32,002 bases of DNA from Paracoccaceae bacterium (GTDB taxonomy: Bacteria; Pseudomonadota; Alphaproteobacteria; Rhodobacterales; Rhodobacteraceae), in assembly GCA_027082975.1 (NCBI GenBank), contig JALWTH010000011.1, positions 1 to 32,002 of the forward strand, in the 5' to 3' direction. A program made the translations under genes and the position numbers. Of the stretch, positions 1 to 8,077 are shown piece after piece. The notes beneath the pieces were generated by a model. That model was not told where the DNA came from, searched no databases, and was given only the letters and a program-made list of their open reading frames with translations. How positions within the stretch are numbered: the first letter of the stretch is position 1; the number at the start of each line of letters is the position of its first letter.

Positions 1-159
1 CGGAATGCCGCCACGGATCGGAAAGGCCAGCCCGGCCGCCTCCGAGATCAGCTCCTGCGCCTCGGCATCGTATTTCAGCCGGGAATGCGTCACCGGGCAG
101 ACCAGCGCTTCCAGCATATGCGGGTCAAAGGCCCTGGGCTCTGATTTCTCGGCTTCCAC
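1..159 (-). CDS. Trm112 family protein (partial, 3' end outside window)
   Basis: Reading the minus strand from a GTG at 159 gives 53 codons open to the window edge. The protein starts MEAEKSEP and contains [18 protein letters not shown], then [18 protein letters not shown]. This CP-V(T) and GLAFPIRxGIP pattern is the signature of the short (about 60 residue) bacterial Trm112-like proteins. Their eukaryotic relatives activate methyltransferases; the bacterial role is poorly defined. GTG 159 is the first possible start, because the frame has a stop directly upstream. An ATG at 117 would give a shorter form that lacks the usual N-terminal tail. The gene starts 10 bases after the thioredoxin stop, so the two are probably co-transcribed. 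In many Rhodobacterales, as I recall, a Lon-substrate-domain gene sits between them; here it is absent. The C-terminus is not visible. Confidence 0.8.
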   Translation of the reverse strand, partial: MEAEKSEPRAFDPHMLEALVCPVTHSRLKYDAEAQELISEAAGLAFPIRGGIP

Positions 160-169
160 GTTCCCGACC

Positions 170-1087
170 TCAGGCGAAAATCATCGAAGACAGCTTGCGC
201 CGCCCGTTCAGCACCAGCGGATCCTTGGGGTCGAGCGCGTCGAAAATGGTGAAAAGCTGCGCCTTGGCCGCCCCGTCGTTCCACTCGCGGTCGCGGCGGA
301 AAAGCTCCAGCAATTCGTCGATCGCCCCTTCGGCATCACCCGCCGCATTCAGCGCCACGGCGAGGTCGAAGCGCGCCTGGTGGTCGTCCGGGTTGGCGGC
401 GAGCTTTGCGCGCAGGTCCTCGATCGGCCCGGCTTCGGCGGCCTGGCGGGCCAGCGTGATCTGTGCGCGCACCGCTTCGATCTCCTGCGCGTTGGCGATT
501 TCGGCCGGTGCGCCATTGAGCACCGCTTCGGCCTGCTCCACCTCGTTCAGCGCCAGATGGGCGCGGGCTAGGCCGGCATAGGCGGCGGCGTTCTTGCCAT
601 CGGCCTCGAGCACGGCGGCAAAGGTCTGCGCGGCATCGGCGGCGGCGCCGTTTTCCAGCATCTCCTCGGCGGCGGCCAGTGCTTCGGCCAGCGGCCCGCT
701 GCTGGCGCCGAGCGCGGCGATCTTGTCAACAAAGCGCTGCACCTCCGAGGGCGGCAGCGCGCCCTGAAAGCCATCCACCGGCTGGCCGTCCTTGAAGGCA
801 TAGACGGTGGGGATCGACTGCACCCTCAGCTGGGCCGCCACCTGCTGGTTTTCGTCCACGTTGACCTTGATCATCCGCACCTTGCCCCCGGCGGCTTCCA
901 CCGCGGCTTCCAGCGCCGGGCCAAGCGTCTTGCACGGCCCGCACCAGGGCGCCCAGAAATCGACGATGATCGGCACCTCCTTCGAGGCCTCGATCACGTC
1001 TTCGACAAAGGTTGCTTCCGATATGTCCTTGACCAGCGGCGCACCGCCCGCGCCGCTTTCTGCATTTCCTGCATTGAGTTCCAGCAT
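170..1087 (-). CDS. cnoX: Thioredoxin domain-TPR protein, CnoX/YbbN-like co-chaperone
   Basis: A 305-residue protein. Residues about 18-125 form a thioredoxin fold with the active site WCGPC (48-52) and the cis-proline loop SIPTVYAF (Pro93). The remaining 180 residues are alanine-rich helices with TPR character, ending in a block typical of the YbbN/CnoX family ([20 protein letters not shown] and [10 protein letters not shown]). Family members are chaperedoxins or holdases that hand clients to GroEL/DnaK and protect against oxidative over-modification. The E. coli protein has lost the CxxC motif; this one keeps it, so it may also be redox-active. The ATG at 1087 has a good ribosome site (AAGGAG, 6 bases upstream). 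It lies 86 bases downstream of the SDR on the same strand, but its leader probably has its own promoter. It appears to mark the chromosomal edge of the catabolic locus. Confidence 0.88.
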   Translation of the reverse strand: MLELNAGNAESGAGGAPLVKDISEATFVEDVIEASKEVPIIVDFWAPWCGPCKTLGPALEAAVEAAGGKVRMIKVNVDENQQVAAQLRVQSIPTVYAFKDGQPVDGFQGALPPSEVQRFVDKIAALGASSGPLAEALAAAEEMLENGAAADAAQTFAAVLEADGKNAAAYAGLARAHLALNEVEQAEAVLNGAPAEIANAQEIEAVRAQITLARQAAEAGPIEDLRAKLAANPDDHQARFDLAVALNAAGDAEGAIDELLELFRRDREWNDGAAKAQLFTIFDALDPKDPLVLNGRRKLSSMIFA

Positions 1088-1173
1088 GACCGGCTCCTTG
1101 AATACCCGAATATCCGTGTTGGAGCCTATATGCGCCTTTGGCGGACGGTTTTAAAGAGGTTTCGCCGCGCGTT

Positions 1174-2091
1174 TCAGATCGGATCCCAGCTGAAAATGTC
1201 CGCCGTCCGCTCCAGCCCGTAAAACGAAGGCTTGAGCCCCGGCAGCGCATGTTCCAGCACGCTTTCGGGTGTCCAGCCCTCGCTGCGCTGCATCCCCCGC
1301 AGGGGGCGCGACTGGCCCATGAGAAAGATCTCGTTGCCCCGCACGGCGAAGACCTGCCCGCTCACATCCGCCGCCCGGTCCGAGGCCAGCGCGGTCACCA
1401 TCACCGCCACCTTGTCCGGGGTCATCTGCCGGAGCTTCTCCACCCGTGCCTTCTGCTCCGGCGTGTCGGTGGGGATGGATCCGATCATCCGGCTCCAGGC
1501 AAAGGGGGCGATGCAGTTCGAGCGCACGTTGTAGCGCGCCATGTCCAGCGCGATCCCCTTGGACAGGCCGACGATTCCGAGCTTGGCGGCCATGTAATTG
1601 GCCTGGCCGACATTGCCGATCAGTCCCGAGGTCGAAGTCATGTGGACGAAACAGCCAGAGCCCTGGGCGCGAAAGATTTCGGCGGCGTTGCGGGCGACAT
1701 TGAAGGCGCCTTTCAGATGCACGGCGATGACGTTGATGAAGTCCTCCTCCGCCATCTTGTGAAAGATGCGGTCGCGCAGGATGCCGGCATTGTTGACCAC
1801 GATATCCAGCCCGCCAAAGGCCTCGAGCGCCTGCGCCACCATCTCGCCCGCCTGGGCGTAATCGGAGACCGAGCCGAGATTGGCCACCGCCTCGCCGCCA
1901 GCATCGGCGATCTCGGCCGCCACGCTGCGCGCGGGGGTGTCGTCACCGCCGCTGCCGTCTCCCTCCACGCCGAGATCGTTGACCACCACCCGCGCCCCGT
2001 GCGCGGCCATCATCCGTGCAATCGCGCGCCCGACCCCGCGCCCGGCCCCGGTCACCAGCGCCACCTTGCCTTTCAGCAATCTTGTGTCCAT
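1174..2091 (-). CDS. Short-chain dehydrogenase of the MFE-2 / 3-hydroxyacyl-CoA dehydrogenase type
   Basis: A 305-residue SDR with the nucleotide-binding motif TGAGRGVG (14-21), the structural NNAG (100-103), a serine in the MTSTSG block (152-156) and the catalytic Tyr166-x3-Lys170. The stretch VVVNDLGVEGDGSGGDD and the phrase NNAGILRDRIFHKM resemble the dehydrogenase half of multifunctional enzyme 2, which oxidizes 3-hydroxyacyl-CoA with NAD+. The C-terminus has about 50 extra residues beyond the SDR core. The start at 2091 (GGGAG 8 bases upstream) is preferred over an in-frame ATG at 2118. It is divergent from the benzoate-CoA ligase across a shared regulatory gap. By context it may oxidize 3-hydroxypimelyl-CoA, the product of Oah, for which no other gene is seen here. 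That is inference; SDR substrates cannot be read from sequence. Confidence 0.75.
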   Translation of the reverse strand: MDTRLLKGKVALVTGAGRGVGRAIARMMAAHGARVVVNDLGVEGDGSGGDDTPARSVAAEIADAGGEAVANLGSVSDYAQAGEMVAQALEAFGGLDIVVNNAGILRDRIFHKMAEEDFINVIAVHLKGAFNVARNAAEIFRAQGSGCFVHMTSTSGLIGNVGQANYMAAKLGIVGLSKGIALDMARYNVRSNCIAPFAWSRMIGSIPTDTPEQKARVEKLRQMTPDKVAVMVTALASDRAADVSGQVFAVRGNEIFLMGQSRPLRGMQRSEGWTPESVLEHALPGLKPSFYGLERTADIFSWDPI

Positions 2092-2163
2092 CGCCTCAAC
2101 TCCCTTTCCACAAGCCATTTCCTGCCCTAACCTGAGCCTGCAGCGGATTCTCCGTTTGCGGAC

Positions 2164-2193
2164 TTGCTTAAATTAGCATACCAGTACTACAAT
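2164..2193 (+). promoter_or_regulatory. Putative sigma-70 promoter of the ligase-padEHGI unit
   Basis: TTGCTT (2164-2169), an 18-base spacer and TACAAT (2188-2193) lie 42 bases upstream of the ligase ATG. The -10 box lies wholly inside the 13-base operator-like palindrome at 2184-2196. A minus-strand promoter for the SDR (TTTTCA, 16 bases, TATGCT) could overlap the same segment. Called by eye from consensus similarity only. Confidence 0.45.
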
Positions 2194-2196
2194 ACC
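2184..2196. promoter_or_regulatory. Operator-like palindrome, copy 1 (GTACTACAATACC)
   Basis: First of four matches to GTAYTNNNRTACC in this window, all intergenic. It lies in the 143-base gap between the divergent SDR and benzoate-CoA ligase genes and covers the proposed -10 of the ligase promoter. A bound protein would be expected to block transcription. Which regulator binds is unknown; the Rrf2-type protein at 26431-26868 is the local candidate. Confidence 0.5.
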
Positions 2197-2234
2197 TGAA
2201 AAGGGATTGAAAGTGGTTTGGGAGGGCCGCCTTC

Positions 2235-3773
2235 ATGGACACATCCAGGATTTACAACGCAGCCACCGCGCTGCTGGATGCCAATATCGAGCGCGGATAT
2301 GGCGACAAGCCCGCATTCATCGATTCCACCCGCACCCTGACCTATCGCGACTTGCAGCGCGAAAGCTGCAAGGTGGCCAACATGCTCACCGCGCTGGGCG
2401 TGGCGCGCGAGGTGCGCGTGGCGCTGCTCCTGCATGACACGGTGGCCTATCCGGCGGTGTTCTGGGGGGCGATCCGGGCCGGGATCGTGCCGGTCTGCCT
2501 CAATACCCTGCTCACCGCCGAGCAATACCGCTACATGCTCGAAGACAGCCGCGCCCAGGTGCTGATCGTCTCTGAGCCGCTGCTGGAAGTGGTCGCACCG
2601 CTGCTCGACGACCTGCCGGCGCTCAAGCATGTGATCGTCGATGGCGGCGAGGGCGAGCGCCCGCGCCTGGCCGAACTCATGGCCGAGGCCTCCGACAGCT
2701 TCGAGACCGCCCCGACCAACCCGGACGAGACCGCCTTCTGGCTCTATTCTTCCGGCTCCACCGGCGCGCCCAAGGGGGTGCGCCACGTGCATACCTCGCC
2801 GCAATATATCGCCGATACCTACGGGAAAAACGTGCTCGGCATCCGCCATGATGACGTGTGCTTCTCTGCCGCCAAGATCTTCTTTGCCTACGGGCTGGGC
2901 GCCTCCATGGCGCTGCCCATGTCGGTGGGGGCGACCACGGTGCTGCTCACCGGGCGGCCCACGCCCGAGTCGGTGCTCGAGACCATGCACGCCCACAACC
3001 CGACCCTGTTCTTCGGCGTGCCCACGCTTTATGCCGCCATGCTGGCCGACGAGAACTGCACCCCCGAAAATGCGTCCAACGCCCTGCGCCTGTGCATCTC
3101 TGCCGGCGAGGCCCTGCCCGAGGATATCGGCCACCGCTGGGAGGCGCGCATGGGGGTGCCGATCCTCGACGGGATCGGCTCCACAGAGATGCTGCATGTC
3201 TTTCTGTCGAACCGCCCCGGCGATATCCGCTACGGCACGTCGGGCCGCGAATTCGAAGGCTACCGGCTGAAGCTGGTCGATGAAGACGGCAACGAGGTGG
3301 CCGATGGCGAGCTCGGCGAATTGCTGGTCTCGGGCGACAGCGCCGGCGACGGCTACTGGAACCAGCGCGCCAAGAGCCGCGCCACCTTTCAGGGGCTGTG
3401 GGTGCGCACCGGCGACAAGTATACCCGCGATTCCGAGGGGTACTATCACTATTGCGGGCGCACCGACGACATGTTCAAGGTCTCCGGGCGCTGGACCTCG
3501 CCCTTCGAGATCGAACAGGCGCTGGTGGCCCATGACGCGGTGCTTGAGGCCGCCGTGGTCGCCCATCACGAGGGCGACGGGCTGATCAAGCCCAAGGCCT
3601 TTGTCATCCTCACCGAGGGCCAGCCGCCATCCGAAGCGCTGTTCGAGGAGCTGAAAGCCCACGTCAAGCAAGCCGTGGGAGTCTGGAAATACCCGCGCTG
3701 GATCGAGGTGCTGGATGAACTGCCCAAGACCGCAACCGGCAAGATACAGCGCTTCAAGCTCAGGCGCTGCTGA
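2235..3773 (+). CDS. bclA: Benzoate-CoA ligase (aryl-CoA ligase, AMP-forming)
   Basis: A 512-residue ANL-superfamily ligase that activates an aromatic acid with ATP and CoA. Visible motifs are the P-loop YSSGSTGAPKG (171-181), DGIGSTEML (312-320), RTGDKYTRD (391-399), the hinge GRTDDMFKVSGRW (408-420) and the C-terminal PKTATGK (497-503) with catalytic Lys503. Length and the whole pattern fit the BadA/BclA/HbaA benzoate/4-hydroxybenzoate ligase family. The ATG at 2235 follows GGGAGG by 9 bases. The next gene starts 12 bases after its stop, so it heads an operon with padEHGI. No separate 4-hydroxybenzoate ligase is seen, though hcr genes are present, so this enzyme might accept both acids. PKTATGK fits the PX4GK motif acetylated by Pat-type enzymes in related ligases. 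Confidence 0.9.
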   Translation: MDTSRIYNAATALLDANIERGYGDKPAFIDSTRTLTYRDLQRESCKVANMLTALGVAREVRVALLLHDTVAYPAVFWGAIRAGIVPVCLNTLLTAEQYRYMLEDSRAQVLIVSEPLLEVVAPLLDDLPALKHVIVDGGEGERPRLAELMAEASDSFETAPTNPDETAFWLYSSGSTGAPKGVRHVHTSPQYIADTYGKNVLGIRHDDVCFSAAKIFFAYGLGASMALPMSVGATTVLLTGRPTPESVLETMHAHNPTLFFGVPTLYAAMLADENCTPENASNALRLCISAGEALPEDIGHRWEARMGVPILDGIGSTEMLHVFLSNRPGDIRYGTSGREFEGYRLKLVDEDGNEVADGELGELLVSGDSAGDGYWNQRAKSRATFQGLWVRTGDKYTRDSEGYYHYCGRTDDMFKVSGRWTSPFEIEQALVAHDAVLEAAVVAHHEGDGLIKPKAFVILTEGQPPSEALFEELKAHVKQAVGVWKYPRWIEVLDELPKTATGKIQRFKLRRC

Positions 3774-3785
3774 AGGAGCTTCACA

Positions 3786-4334
3786 ATGCTGGAAATCGTG
3801 ATCCTCGGCCGGGGCGGGCAGGGCGCTCAGACGGCCGGCAACCAACTGGCGCGCGCGCTGTTCGACGAGGGGCTGTTCGTGCAGGTCTTTGCCACCTATG
3901 GCGGCGCGCGGCGCGGCACGCCGGTGGCCTCTTCGCTGCGCGCCGATACCCGACCGATCCGCCTGCGCTCCGATATCACCCGGGCAGACGCGCTGCTGTG
4001 CTTTGACGAAAGCCTGCTGAACGAAGCGTTTCTCAGGCGCGGGCGAGAGGGCGCGCTGGTGGTGGTGAACTCGGCCCGCGAGGCGGCGGATTTCACGGTG
4101 GCGGACCGGCGGATCGTCCCGCTGGACGGGCGCGCCATCGCCCGGCGCAATGACATGGGCAAGGTGGTGAACTCCGCCCTGCTGGGAGGCTTTGCCGCCG
4201 CTCTCGGCCAGCCGGCGCTTGAAAGCATCTGCGCGGTGATCGAGCAGACCGCCCCGGCAAAGGTCGCCCAGAACCTCGCCGCCTGCCGCGAGGCCCATGC
4301 GCTGGTCGCCGGGCAGCTGGAGGAAATGGCATGA
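3786..4334 (+). CDS. padE: Phenylglyoxylate oxidoreductase gamma subunit (PadE-like)
   Basis: A 182-residue protein of the pyruvate/2-oxoacid:ferredoxin oxidoreductase gamma family. Its N-terminus, ILGRGGQGAQTAGNQLARAL, carries the family GRGGQG motif. TYGGARRGTPVASSLR follows, and the C-terminal part (VVNSALLGGFAAALG) is typical of PorG. This subunit joins the alpha and beta subunits and takes part in CoA binding. In Azoarcus evansii the corresponding padE begins the phenylglyoxylate:NAD oxidoreductase genes. Here it sits between the benzoate-CoA ligase (12-base gap) and padH (ATGA overlap at 4331), with alpha and beta subunits following, so an enzyme making benzoyl-CoA from phenylglyoxylate is the best reading. 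A ribosome site (GGAG) is 8 bases upstream. Other 2-oxoacids cannot be excluded from the gamma subunit alone. Confidence 0.85.
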   Translation: MLEIVILGRGGQGAQTAGNQLARALFDEGLFVQVFATYGGARRGTPVASSLRADTRPIRLRSDITRADALLCFDESLLNEAFLRRGREGALVVVNSAREAADFTVADRRIVPLDGRAIARRNDMGKVVNSALLGGFAAALGQPALESICAVIEQTAPAKVAQNLAACREAHALVAGQLEEMA

Positions 4335-5956
4335 ACAAGCAGGCGCTCTCCCCGCTCTGGACCCACCTCACCAGCGAGGGCAACAGGACCGGTACCTGGC
4401 GCGCCGCCCTGCCGCGCTATCAGGACCAGCCCTCGCCCTGCCTCGGCGCCTGCCCCGTCTCCGGGCGCATCGCCACATGGATCGGCCATGTGGAGGATGG
4501 CGACCTGCGCGCCGCCTGGGAGGTGCTGAGTGATAACAACCCGTTTCCCGCCATCGCCGGGCGCATCTGTCACCACCCCTGCGAGACCGCCTGCAACCGC
4601 GCGCAGCTGGATGAAACCGTGAGCATCTGCGCGCTGGAGCGCCATGTGGGCGATGCGGCCCTGGCGGCGGGCTGGGGGTTTGCGGCCGGGCCTGAGCGGG
4701 GCGTTTCGGTCGCCGTGATCGGCGGCGGGCCGGCCGGGCTGTCGGCCGCCTATCAGCTGCGCCGGGCGGGCATTGCCGTCACGCTCTACGAGGCGCGCGA
4801 GGCGCTGGGCGGGCTGATGCGCTACGGCATCCCCTCCTACCGGCTGGCGCGCGAAGTGCTGGAGGGCGAGATCGCCCGGATCACCGCCATGGGGATCGAC
4901 CTGCGGCTCGGGGCCGGGGTGGAGGATGCCGCCGCGCTCGAAGCCCTCGCCGAGGCGCATGACGCGGTGTTCCTCGCCACCGGCGCGAGCCTGCCCAAGC
5001 GCTTGCCGGGGCTGGATTACGAGGCCGGGTTCGTCGTCGATTCCGCGGCCTTTCTCGCCGCGCCGGAAAGCGAGCAGAAGGCCATGACCGGCGCCCATGT
5101 ACTGGTGATCGGCGGCGGCTCGGCGGCGATGGACGTGGCCCGCACCGCCCGGCGGCTGGGGCGCAGGGTGACGGTGATGACGCTCGAGCCCGAGGGGCGG
5201 TTGCCCGCCCAGCAGGTCGAGCTCGAGGAGGCGGCCGAGGAGGGCGTGGCCTTCATCACCGGCGCGATGCTGAAGGCAGCGGAAGGGGGCGAAACAGTCA
5301 CTATCGCAGCGGTTAGGGTCACATTCAAACCCGGCGAGACACGCGGGCAGTTCAGTGTCAATGAGATCACGGACAGCGCCTTCACCCTTGCCTGCGACAC
5401 GATCATCCCCGCCATCGGGCAGGATGCCGACCTCGCCCGCTGGGGCACGGTTCTGGGCACGGATGGGCCGGTGGTGGGCCGGCGCGCCGGGCGCATCCGG
5501 GCCGGGGGCGACGTGGCGAGCATGGAGCGTTTCGTGACCCATGCGATCGGCATGGGCAAGGAAGCCGCGCGCGAGATCATTGCCGAGCTTGCCCCTGACG
5601 CGCCGCTCTCCGCCCCGCTCCCCGGCCCGCTGGTGGAGTATGCGCGCATCAACACCGCCTACCACCCCGGCCACCCCCGCGCCCGCCAGCCCAGCGCGCC
5701 GCTGCCCAAGCGCCTCGAGAGCTTTGCCGAGGTGCAGCAGCCGCTCCCCGCCGAGGCGGCCCGGCGCGAGGCGGAGCGCTGCTTTTCCTGCGGTACCTGC
5801 ATCCACTGCGACAATTGCTACCTCTACTGCCCGGACATGGCGATCACCCGGCTGTTTCCGGGCTACGAGGTCAAGACCGATTACTGCAAGGGCTGCGGGC
5901 TCTGCGTGGCCGAATGCCCCACCGGGGCCATTCACATGCGGGAGGATACCCCATGA
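4331..5956 (+). CDS. padH: Phenylglyoxylate oxidoreductase electron-transfer subunit (PadH fused to a PadF-like ferredoxin domain)
   Basis: A 541-residue flavoprotein of the glutamate-synthase small-subunit type. The N-terminal domain has six cysteines (37, 41, 80, 84, 88, 100) for iron-sulfur binding. The FAD site is VIGGGPAGLSAA (129-140) and the NAD(P)H site VIGGGSAAMDVA (259-270), with AIGQD at 361-365. From about 480 a ferredoxin domain carries two classic [4Fe-4S] motifs: Cys490/493/496/500 and Cys519/522/525/529. Two further cysteines (484, 487) precede them. The likely job is passing electrons from the thiamine core to NAD+. In Azoarcus evansii, as I recall, the NAD-reducing subunit PadH and the small ferredoxin PadF are separate; here one chain seems to do both. 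It overlaps padE and padG by ATGA on both sides, indicating translational coupling. Confidence 0.82.
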   Translation: MNKQALSPLWTHLTSEGNRTGTWRAALPRYQDQPSPCLGACPVSGRIATWIGHVEDGDLRAAWEVLSDNNPFPAIAGRICHHPCETACNRAQLDETVSICALERHVGDAALAAGWGFAAGPERGVSVAVIGGGPAGLSAAYQLRRAGIAVTLYEAREALGGLMRYGIPSYRLAREVLEGEIARITAMGIDLRLGAGVEDAAALEALAEAHDAVFLATGASLPKRLPGLDYEAGFVVDSAAFLAAPESEQKAMTGAHVLVIGGGSAAMDVARTARRLGRRVTVMTLEPEGRLPAQQVELEEAAEEGVAFITGAMLKAAEGGETVTIAAVRVTFKPGETRGQFSVNEITDSAFTLACDTIIPAIGQDADLARWGTVLGTDGPVVGRRAGRIRAGGDVASMERFVTHAIGMGKEAAREIIAELAPDAPLSAPLPGPLVEYARINTAYHPGHPRARQPSAPLPKRLESFAEVQQPLPAEAARREAERCFSCGTCIHCDNCYLYCPDMAITRLFPGYEVKTDYCKGCGLCVAECPTGAIHMREDTP

Positions 5957-7113
5957 ACCGGATGCTGAACGACGACCTGCAACTTCTCAACGGCAATCAC
6001 GCGGTCGCCTGGGGGGTGCGGCTGGCCGGGCCCGACGTGGCGCCGGTCTATCCGATCACCCCGCAGACGCCGATCCTCGAAAAGCTGATCGCCTTTCAGG
6101 CCGAGGGGAAGTTTGACTGCGACCTGCTCACCCCCGAGAGCGAGCACAGCGCCATGGCCGCCGCCGTGGCGGCCTCTGCCACCGGGGCGCGGGTATTTAC
6201 CGCGACTTCCAGCCAGGGGCTGATGCTGATGCACGAGCTTCTGCATTATGCCTCCGGCGCGCGGATGCCGATCGTGATGTTCAATGTCAACCGCACCCCC
6301 GCCGCGCCCTGGGGCTTCTGGCCGGACCAGACCGACAGCCTCTCCCAGCGCGATACCGGCTGGGTGCAGCTTTACAGCGAGCACCCGCAGGAGAGCCTCG
6401 ATACGGTGGTGCAGGCCTTTCGCATCGCCGAAGGCTGCGAATTGCCGGTGATGGTGAACCACGATGCCTTTTATGTGAGCCACGCGGTCGAGCCGGTAAG
6501 CGTGCCGGAGGCGGAGGCGGTGCGGGACTTCCTGCCGCGCCGGGAACGCTCGCTGTGGCTCGACACGGGGCTCGGCCGCTCCATCGGCGCGCCTGCCGGG
6601 CAGGAGGCCTGGCACGCCTCGCGCCGCGAGATGGATGCGGCCATGGCGCGGGTCGAAGGGCTGACGCGCGAGGCGGGCAGGCTCTGGGGCGAGGCCACCG
6701 GGCGGGTCTATGACGTGCTGGAAGCATATCGCATGGAGGGGGCTCAGCTTGCCTTCGTCACCATGGGCAGCATGGCCGGCACCGCGCGCGAAGCGGTGGA
6801 TGCGCTGCGCGAGGCGGGGCTTGCCGCCGGGCTGGTGCGGCTGCGCCTGTTTCGCCCCCTGCCCGCCGAGGCCCTGCGCGCGGCGCTTGCCGATATCCCC
6901 GTGGCGCTGGTGCTCGACCGCAATTTCTCGCCGGGCATGGGCGGGATCGTGCATCAGGAGCTTGCCGCCGCGCTTTACGGCCATGATGGGCCGCGCCTGC
7001 ACGGCTTTCTCGCCGGGGTGGGCGGGATCAACGTGCCGGTGGAGCGGCTGGTGGCGCTGGCGCGCGAATACCGCGACGCCGCCCCGACCCATGCACCGAT
7101 CTGGCTGGAGTGA
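5953..7113 (+). CDS. padG: Phenylglyoxylate oxidoreductase alpha subunit (PadG)
   Basis: A 386-residue alpha subunit of a 2-oxoacid:acceptor oxidoreductase. It shows the family's GNHAVAWGVRLAGPDVAPVY and YPITPQTP (33-40), then the pyrimidine-binding SEHSAM region with Glu64, TATSSQGL, and PIVMFNVNR in the transketolase-like core. The C-terminal half has FVTMGSMAGTAREAVDALR and RLFRPLP, the usual domain II. The start at 5953 (GGAGGA upstream, overlapping the padH stop) is preferred; the frame is open further upstream but that is the shadow of padH. It works with PadE and PadI to decarboxylate phenylglyoxylate and form benzoyl-CoA and CO2. Substrate is assigned from neighbours (padBCD, padJ, ligase), since alpha subunits of pyruvate and indolepyruvate enzymes look alike. 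Confidence 0.85.
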   Translation: MNRMLNDDLQLLNGNHAVAWGVRLAGPDVAPVYPITPQTPILEKLIAFQAEGKFDCDLLTPESEHSAMAAAVAASATGARVFTATSSQGLMLMHELLHYASGARMPIVMFNVNRTPAAPWGFWPDQTDSLSQRDTGWVQLYSEHPQESLDTVVQAFRIAEGCELPVMVNHDAFYVSHAVEPVSVPEAEAVRDFLPRRERSLWLDTGLGRSIGAPAGQEAWHASRREMDAAMARVEGLTREAGRLWGEATGRVYDVLEAYRMEGAQLAFVTMGSMAGTAREAVDALREAGLAAGLVRLRLFRPLPAEALRAALADIPVALVLDRNFSPGMGGIVHQELAAALYGHDGPRLHGFLAGVGGINVPVERLVALAREYRDAAPTHAPIWLE

Positions 7114-7118
7114 GAGAG

Positions 7119-7997
7119 ATGGACATTTCCCGATACGAAGACCACGGCCAGTTCTGCTCCGGCCACGCGGCCTGCGGCGGCTGTGTCGAGGCGCTGACCA
7201 TGCGGGTGATCCTGAACGAGATCGGCCCGGACGCGGTGGGGGTGGTGGCGCCGTCCTGCACGGCGGTGATCCTCGGGGGTTATCCGACCAGTTCGGCGCG
7301 CATCCCGTTCATCCACGGGTTGATCGAGACCGCCGCCGCCATGGGCACCGGGGTCAAGCGCGGGCTCGCCGCGCAGGGCAAGGGCGACACCACGGTGGTC
7401 TGTTTCGCCGGCGACGGCGGCACCTATGACATCGGCATCCAGGCGCTTTCCTCCGCCGCCGAGCGCAATGAGGACATCCTCTATGTCTGCTTCGACAACG
7501 AGGGCTACATGAATACCGGCGGGCAGAAGTCCTCTTCCACGCCCCACGGCGCGGCCACCGGCTCGACCCCGCTGGGCAAGGCGACGGTGAAGAAGAACCT
7601 GATCGAGATCATGGCCGCCCACCGCATCCCCTATATCGCCACCGCCAGCCCGTCGCACCTCGCCGACCTCGCGGCCAAGGTCCGCAAGGCCAGGGCGATC
7701 CGTGGCATGAAGGTGCTGATCGTGGTGATCCCCTGCCTGCCCGGCTGGGGGGTCGCGGACGACTCGGCGGTGCGGGTCGCGCGCCTGGCGGTGGAGAGCG
7801 GGGTGTTTCCGCTCTTGGAGGTCGAGGACGGCGTGACTTGGCGAATCGCCAGCGACAAGACCCGTCCGATAGACGCCTATCTCGCAGGCCAGAAGCGCTA
7901 CCGACACCTGAGCGATGGCGAGAGGGAGGCGCTTCAGGCGGAAGTGGATGCCGGCTTTGCCCGGCTGAAGGCGCTGGAGGCAATCAACCCCGGCTGA
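7119..7997 (+). CDS. padI: Phenylglyoxylate oxidoreductase beta subunit, thiamine-diphosphate binding (PadI)
   Basis: A 292-residue beta subunit. The N-terminus has CSGHAACGGC (13-22) and a later Cys47, ligands typical of the [4Fe-4S] cluster in this subunit. The ThDP/Mg site is AGDGGTYDIGIQ (97-108) followed by FDNEGYMNTGGQ (125-136), very like pyruvate:ferredoxin oxidoreductase beta. A serine/threonine-rich block with TPLGK follows. The ATG at 7119, with GGAG 8 bases upstream, is preferred over the in-frame GTG at 7110, which has no ribosome site and overlaps the padG stop. It is the last gene of the ligase-padEHGI unit; an 80-base gap with an inverted repeat follows. The extra length beyond the core (VRVARLAVESGVFPLLEVEDG) is normal for PorB. 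Together with PadG it forms the catalytic centre. Confidence 0.86.
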   Translation: MDISRYEDHGQFCSGHAACGGCVEALTMRVILNEIGPDAVGVVAPSCTAVILGGYPTSSARIPFIHGLIETAAAMGTGVKRGLAAQGKGDTTVVCFAGDGGTYDIGIQALSSAAERNEDILYVCFDNEGYMNTGGQKSSSTPHGAATGSTPLGKATVKKNLIEIMAAHRIPYIATASPSHLADLAAKVRKARAIRGMKVLIVVIPCLPGWGVADDSAVRVARLAVESGVFPLLEVEDGVTWRIASDKTRPIDAYLAGQKRYRHLSDGEREALQAEVDAGFARLKALEAINPG

Positions 7998-8001
7998 GCG
8001 C

Positions 8002-8028
8002 ATTTTTGTCTCGATATGTTACAAAAAT
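8002..8028. promoter_or_regulatory. AT-rich inverted repeat in the promoter gap of the padB operon
   Basis: Perfect 8-base arms, ATTTTTGT (8002-8009) and ACAAAAAT (8021-8028), with an 11-base spacer. It lies in the only A+T-rich stretch between padI and the thioesterase. TGTTAC (8017-8022) also pairs with GTAACA (8048-8053). With no G+C stem it is a poor terminator, so an operator for the downstream phenylacetate operon is more likely. It does not match the GTAYTNNNRTACC sites found elsewhere in the window. Confidence 0.4.
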
Positions 8029-8077
8029 CCAGCTATTCTGAAAATGAGTAACACATTCCCAGTGCAGCGAGGGCGAA

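Noticed and set aside
2187-4298. Minus-strand open frame of 703 codons opposite the ligase and padE
   Set aside because: Antisense shadow in high-GC DNA; no recognizable domain, and it covers two well-supported genes and their promoter.
8002-8028. Inverted repeat as a rho-independent terminator of padI
   Set aside because: The stem has almost no G+C and is not followed by a distinct T-run; an operator is more likely, although weak termination cannot be excluded.
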